The position numbers and the translations under genes were made by a program. From NCBI GenBank assembly GCA_903951425.1, contig CAJBBX010000157.1, positions 1-64,000 of the forward strand: 64,000 bases of DNA, in the 5' to 3' direction. The stretch comes from an uncultured Chthonomonas sp. (GTDB lineage Bacteria > Armatimonadota > Chthonomonadetes > Chthonomonadales > CAJBBX01). The notes below the pieces were generated by a model, which did no database searches, had not been told where the DNA came from, and saw only the letters and a program-made list of their open reading frames with translations. Position 1 is the first letter of the stretch. Each line of letters begins with the position of its first letter. Shown in pieces: positions 62,287 to 64,000 of the stretch.

Positions 62287-63480
62287 GTGCGGCTCTCCCG
62301 ACGCAGACAACCGATCCCAATGGCACCAGTACCGCTGTATGAGCGCATTCGCGACCGCATCAGGTCGGACTTCCTTAACGGCCAGTCCGGCGATGGTGTA
62401 CGCCTTCCCGCGGAGCGGGAGCTTCAGGCGCTCTACGGCGCGAGCCGCCCCACTATAGCAAAGGCCCTGGCTGCACTCTCTGCCGAGGGCCTGGTTGCCA
62501 AGAGCCAGGGGCGTGGCTCGTTTGCCATTAACCGGGAAGGCCCCGAGCCCGCCCAGGGCCCAACTCGGCGCATCGGCTACGTGGCCTCCATCGCCGGCGC
62601 CGACCTCGTCCAGCGCACCTTCGCCGGCATCTGCCGCGCCGCATGGCGTCGCGGCTTCCGCGCCCAGCTCGGTGCAGCCCAGAACACCGTGCGCGGCGAA
62701 CGCGAGGCTGCGCTCGACCTGATCGATTCCGGCGCCCGCGGGCTCATCATCGGCCCGTGCTTCCGCTCGGTGGGCGAGGTCGAGACCGACTACCTTGCCA
62801 AGGGCGACCTCGGCGTGCCCGTTGTACTCGTGGACACCGGCCTGCCGACGCATGGCGGCGCGCAGGTTGTGTTCGACAACCGACGGCTGGGCCGCTCGGT
62901 CTACGCATCGCTCCTGGCCCGGGGACACAAGCGCATCGGCATCTTTACCTGTGGTTCCGACTGGCTGCATTGGCCGCTGCTGGAGCGCATGCGCGGATAC
63001 CGCGACGCCGCCGCCGAGCATGGCGCCGAGATCGATCCCGACCTGGTCTTCGGCGTCCCCCTGGGCGCGGATCGGGAGATCATCCCTGCCGCCCTGGATC
63101 GCTGGCTCGCGATTACCGAGCCGCCCACCGCCATCATCGCCATGGAGGATCGGGCCGCCCTCGATGTCGTCGACGGCCTCCAGCATCGCGGGGTCCATGT
63201 CCCGGACGACGTGCGCGTCGTCGGGTACGACAATCTGGACGCCGCACGCAGGTTCCGCCCCGCCATCGCTACGACGAACCCGGATTTCGTCTGGATGGGC
63301 GAGACGGCCTGTGACATCTTGCTTGACGGGCTGCAGGAGGGCGACCTCCCGCAGCGAACCCATGTGCTGGATGTGCCGCTGCTCTCTCGCAGGGCATCGG
63401 ACCATCCCACTGCCCAGCGAGGCGCTGCACGAGCGCACGTAGCGGGCGACGGCGAACCGGCAGGCGCCACTACGACCTGA
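62287..63480 (+). CDS. GntR-type DNA-binding domain fused to a LacI-type sensor
   Basis: A 397-residue regulator with AraR-like architecture. Residues about 12-80 form a GntR winged helix (VPLYERIRDRIRSDFLNGQS, PAERELQALYGASRPTIAKA). From about 95 on it is a LacI/periplasmic-binding-like sensor (RIGYVASIAGADLVQRTFAG, SLLARGHKRIGIF, GYDNLDAARRFRPAIATTNP). It should sense a sugar and control nearby genes, most likely the divergent beta-helix/SDR/peptidase operon. GTG 62287 was preferred because GGAGG lies five bases upstream; ATG 62320 would remove 11 residues. The minus-strand reading of 587 codons opposite it is not coding. Confidence 0.9.
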   Translation: MRLSRRRQPIPMAPVPLYERIRDRIRSDFLNGQSGDGVRLPAERELQALYGASRPTIAKALAALSAEGLVAKSQGRGSFAINREGPEPAQGPTRRIGYVASIAGADLVQRTFAGICRAAWRRGFRAQLGAAQNTVRGEREAALDLIDSGARGLIIGPCFRSVGEVETDYLAKGDLGVPVVLVDTGLPTHGGAQVVFDNRRLGRSVYASLLARGHKRIGIFTCGSDWLHWPLLERMRGYRDAAAEHGAEIDPDLVFGVPLGADREIIPAALDRWLAITEPPTAIIAMEDRAALDVVDGLQHRGVHVPDDVRVVGYDNLDAARRFRPAIATTNPDFVWMGETACDILLDGLQEGDLPQRTHVLDVPLLSRRASDHPTAQRGAARAHVAGDGEPAGATTT

Positions 63481-63590
63481 CCTGCCGGAGTTCGGCCGTC
63501 GTCTCGGCGGCCCGTGCGGCGGCTCTGTCGTCGCGCCTATCAGTACCAGTGCGCTCGCCGGGTGAGCGCCTGACCAGGAGGGAGCGCAAC

Positions 63591-63857
63591 ATGAAGCAGC
63601 AGGTCTCACCTGTTGCGGCGGCCATCGTGATCGTGGTGGTGCTAGTGATCGCGGGGGCTGCCTATCTGAAGTTCGGCAACACTGGCCCAGGCTCCAAGGC
63701 CGGCGAGCAGCCGCCTGGCATGCCTGCCAGTGTCCAAGAGGAGTTCGCGCGCCGCGGCGCCGCCATGACCGGCGGCAAGCCCACCGGCGGCGGCGGACCG
63801 CAGCTGAACCCGGGCGGCGGGAACCTGATCCCCCCGCCTCCACCGGGTGGCGGCTAG
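63591..63857 (+). CDS. Small single-TM proline-rich protein, module 2
   Basis: An 88-residue protein starting MKQQVSPVAAAIVIVVVLVI, the counterpart of the protein at 57425. One membrane helix (about 8-27) is followed by a charged helix-like segment (PASVQEEFARRGAAM) and a glycine/proline-rich tail ending in five prolines and GGG. AGGAGGG lies about ten bases before the ATG at 63591. It precedes the prepilin-type gene at 63945 with the same spacing logic as module 1. No family was recognised. Confidence 0.75.
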   Translation: MKQQVSPVAAAIVIVVVLVIAGAAYLKFGNTGPGSKAGEQPPGMPASVQEEFARRGAAMTGGKPTGGGGPQLNPGGGNLIPPPPPGGG

Positions 63858-63899
63858 CGGCGTGACCCAAGTCGGGGTAGTACCAACTCCACCGAGGAC

Positions 63900-63916
63900 G
63901 CGGCGTACCTCGCCGC
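63900..63916 (+). other. Intercistronic hairpin, module 2
   Basis: A 6-bp stem GCGGCG/CGCCGC with loop TACCT between the small-TM and prepilin genes. GTACCAACTC lies just upstream at 63880-63889, as in module 1. Confidence 0.45.
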
Positions 63917-63944
63917 ATCTCGACCATCTGAAAGGGGTTTCCGA

Positions 63945-64000
63945 ATGAGGCGTAACGGCTTTACTCTGATCGAGCTGTTGGTCGTCATTGCGATCATCGC
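63945..64000 (+). CDS. Prepilin-type protein, module 2 (5' part only)
   Basis: The first 18 codons, [18 protein letters not shown], are a type III prepilin signal almost identical to the one in module 1, and the gene runs off the right edge. ATG 63945 has AAAGGGG upstream. The rest of the protein, including any H-x(n)-DG tail, is not in this window. Confidence 0.9.
   Translation, partial: MRRNGFTLIELLVVIAII

Noticed and set aside
62164-63927. Minus-strand reading of 587 codons opposite the GntR/LacI regulator and small-TM gene
   Set aside because: It lacks a ribosome site and any domain, and the opposite strand encodes clear HTH and sensor domains plus a start with GGAGG.

Overview
The window is high-GC bacterial chromosome that most resembles Armatimonadota. 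The signs are prepilin-type proteins with the N-terminal [20 protein letters not shown] segment followed by FPVFARARE and an H-x(n)-DG tail, several secreted glycoside hydrolases, URO-D-family proteins beside sugar genes, and a B12-dependent ribonucleotide reductase. This assignment is inference from gene content; no rRNA or tRNA gene was found to anchor it.

Layout. 1-3457 (-): three GT4 glycosyltransferases in one operon. 3584-10643 (+): a housekeeping run of rpmE, DUF1385, prfA, prmC, a TPR lipoprotein, a MarR regulator with a cysteine-rich tail, a cysteine desulfurase and the principal sigma factor, the last with its own near-consensus promoter. 10720-12090 (+): a sugar nucleotidyltransferase with a left-handed beta-helix tail. 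12.1-14.6 kb: a degraded island with RHS fragments on the minus strand, small membrane or hypothetical genes and simple repeats. 14.6-16.7 kb: CIRCE-controlled groES-groEL, with groEL broken by one missing base. 16.7-22.6 kb: a pseudo-protease/sulfatase-modifying-factor fusion, a metallo-beta-lactamase hydrolase, a GlcG/HbpS protein, a large membrane transporter-like protein and a lamin-tail protein. 22.6-26.0 kb (-): nrdR-nrdJ with a promoter and candidate NrdR boxes.

27-52 kb is dominated by carbohydrate metabolism: GH106-type and GH78-type rhamnosidases, two different URO-D-family proteins, a Gfo/Idh/MocA oxidoreductase with a Tat-type signal, a HEAT-repeat secreted protein, a clan-A glycoside hydrolase, an acetyl-xylan-esterase-like hydrolase, a secreted FAD oxidoreductase and a GH38 alpha-mannosidase. 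Interspersed are an NYN/LOTUS RNase-like protein, a BaiN-type flavoprotein, an HD hydrolase and a Spy-like periplasmic protein. 52-57 kb (-): ileS, a RelE/Phd-type toxin-antitoxin pair and a HAD phosphatase. 57.2-64 kb: two copies of a small gene module (a single-TM proline-rich protein followed by a prepilin-like protein) flanking an M42 peptidase, an SDR dehydrogenase, a pectate-lyase-like beta-helix protein and a divergent GntR/LacI hybrid regulator. The second prepilin runs off the right edge.

Genes probably work together in four blocks: translation termination and release-factor methylation; chaperonin and dNTP supply under classical repressors; uptake and breakdown of rhamnose-, mannose- and uronate-containing polysaccharides; and surface pilin-like proteins with their short partners. 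The best candidates for undescribed biology are the repeated small-TM/prepilin module, the SD-masking hairpin at 26945-27005, the four-cysteine MarR, the pseudo-protease/FGE fusion and the NYN/LOTUS protein.
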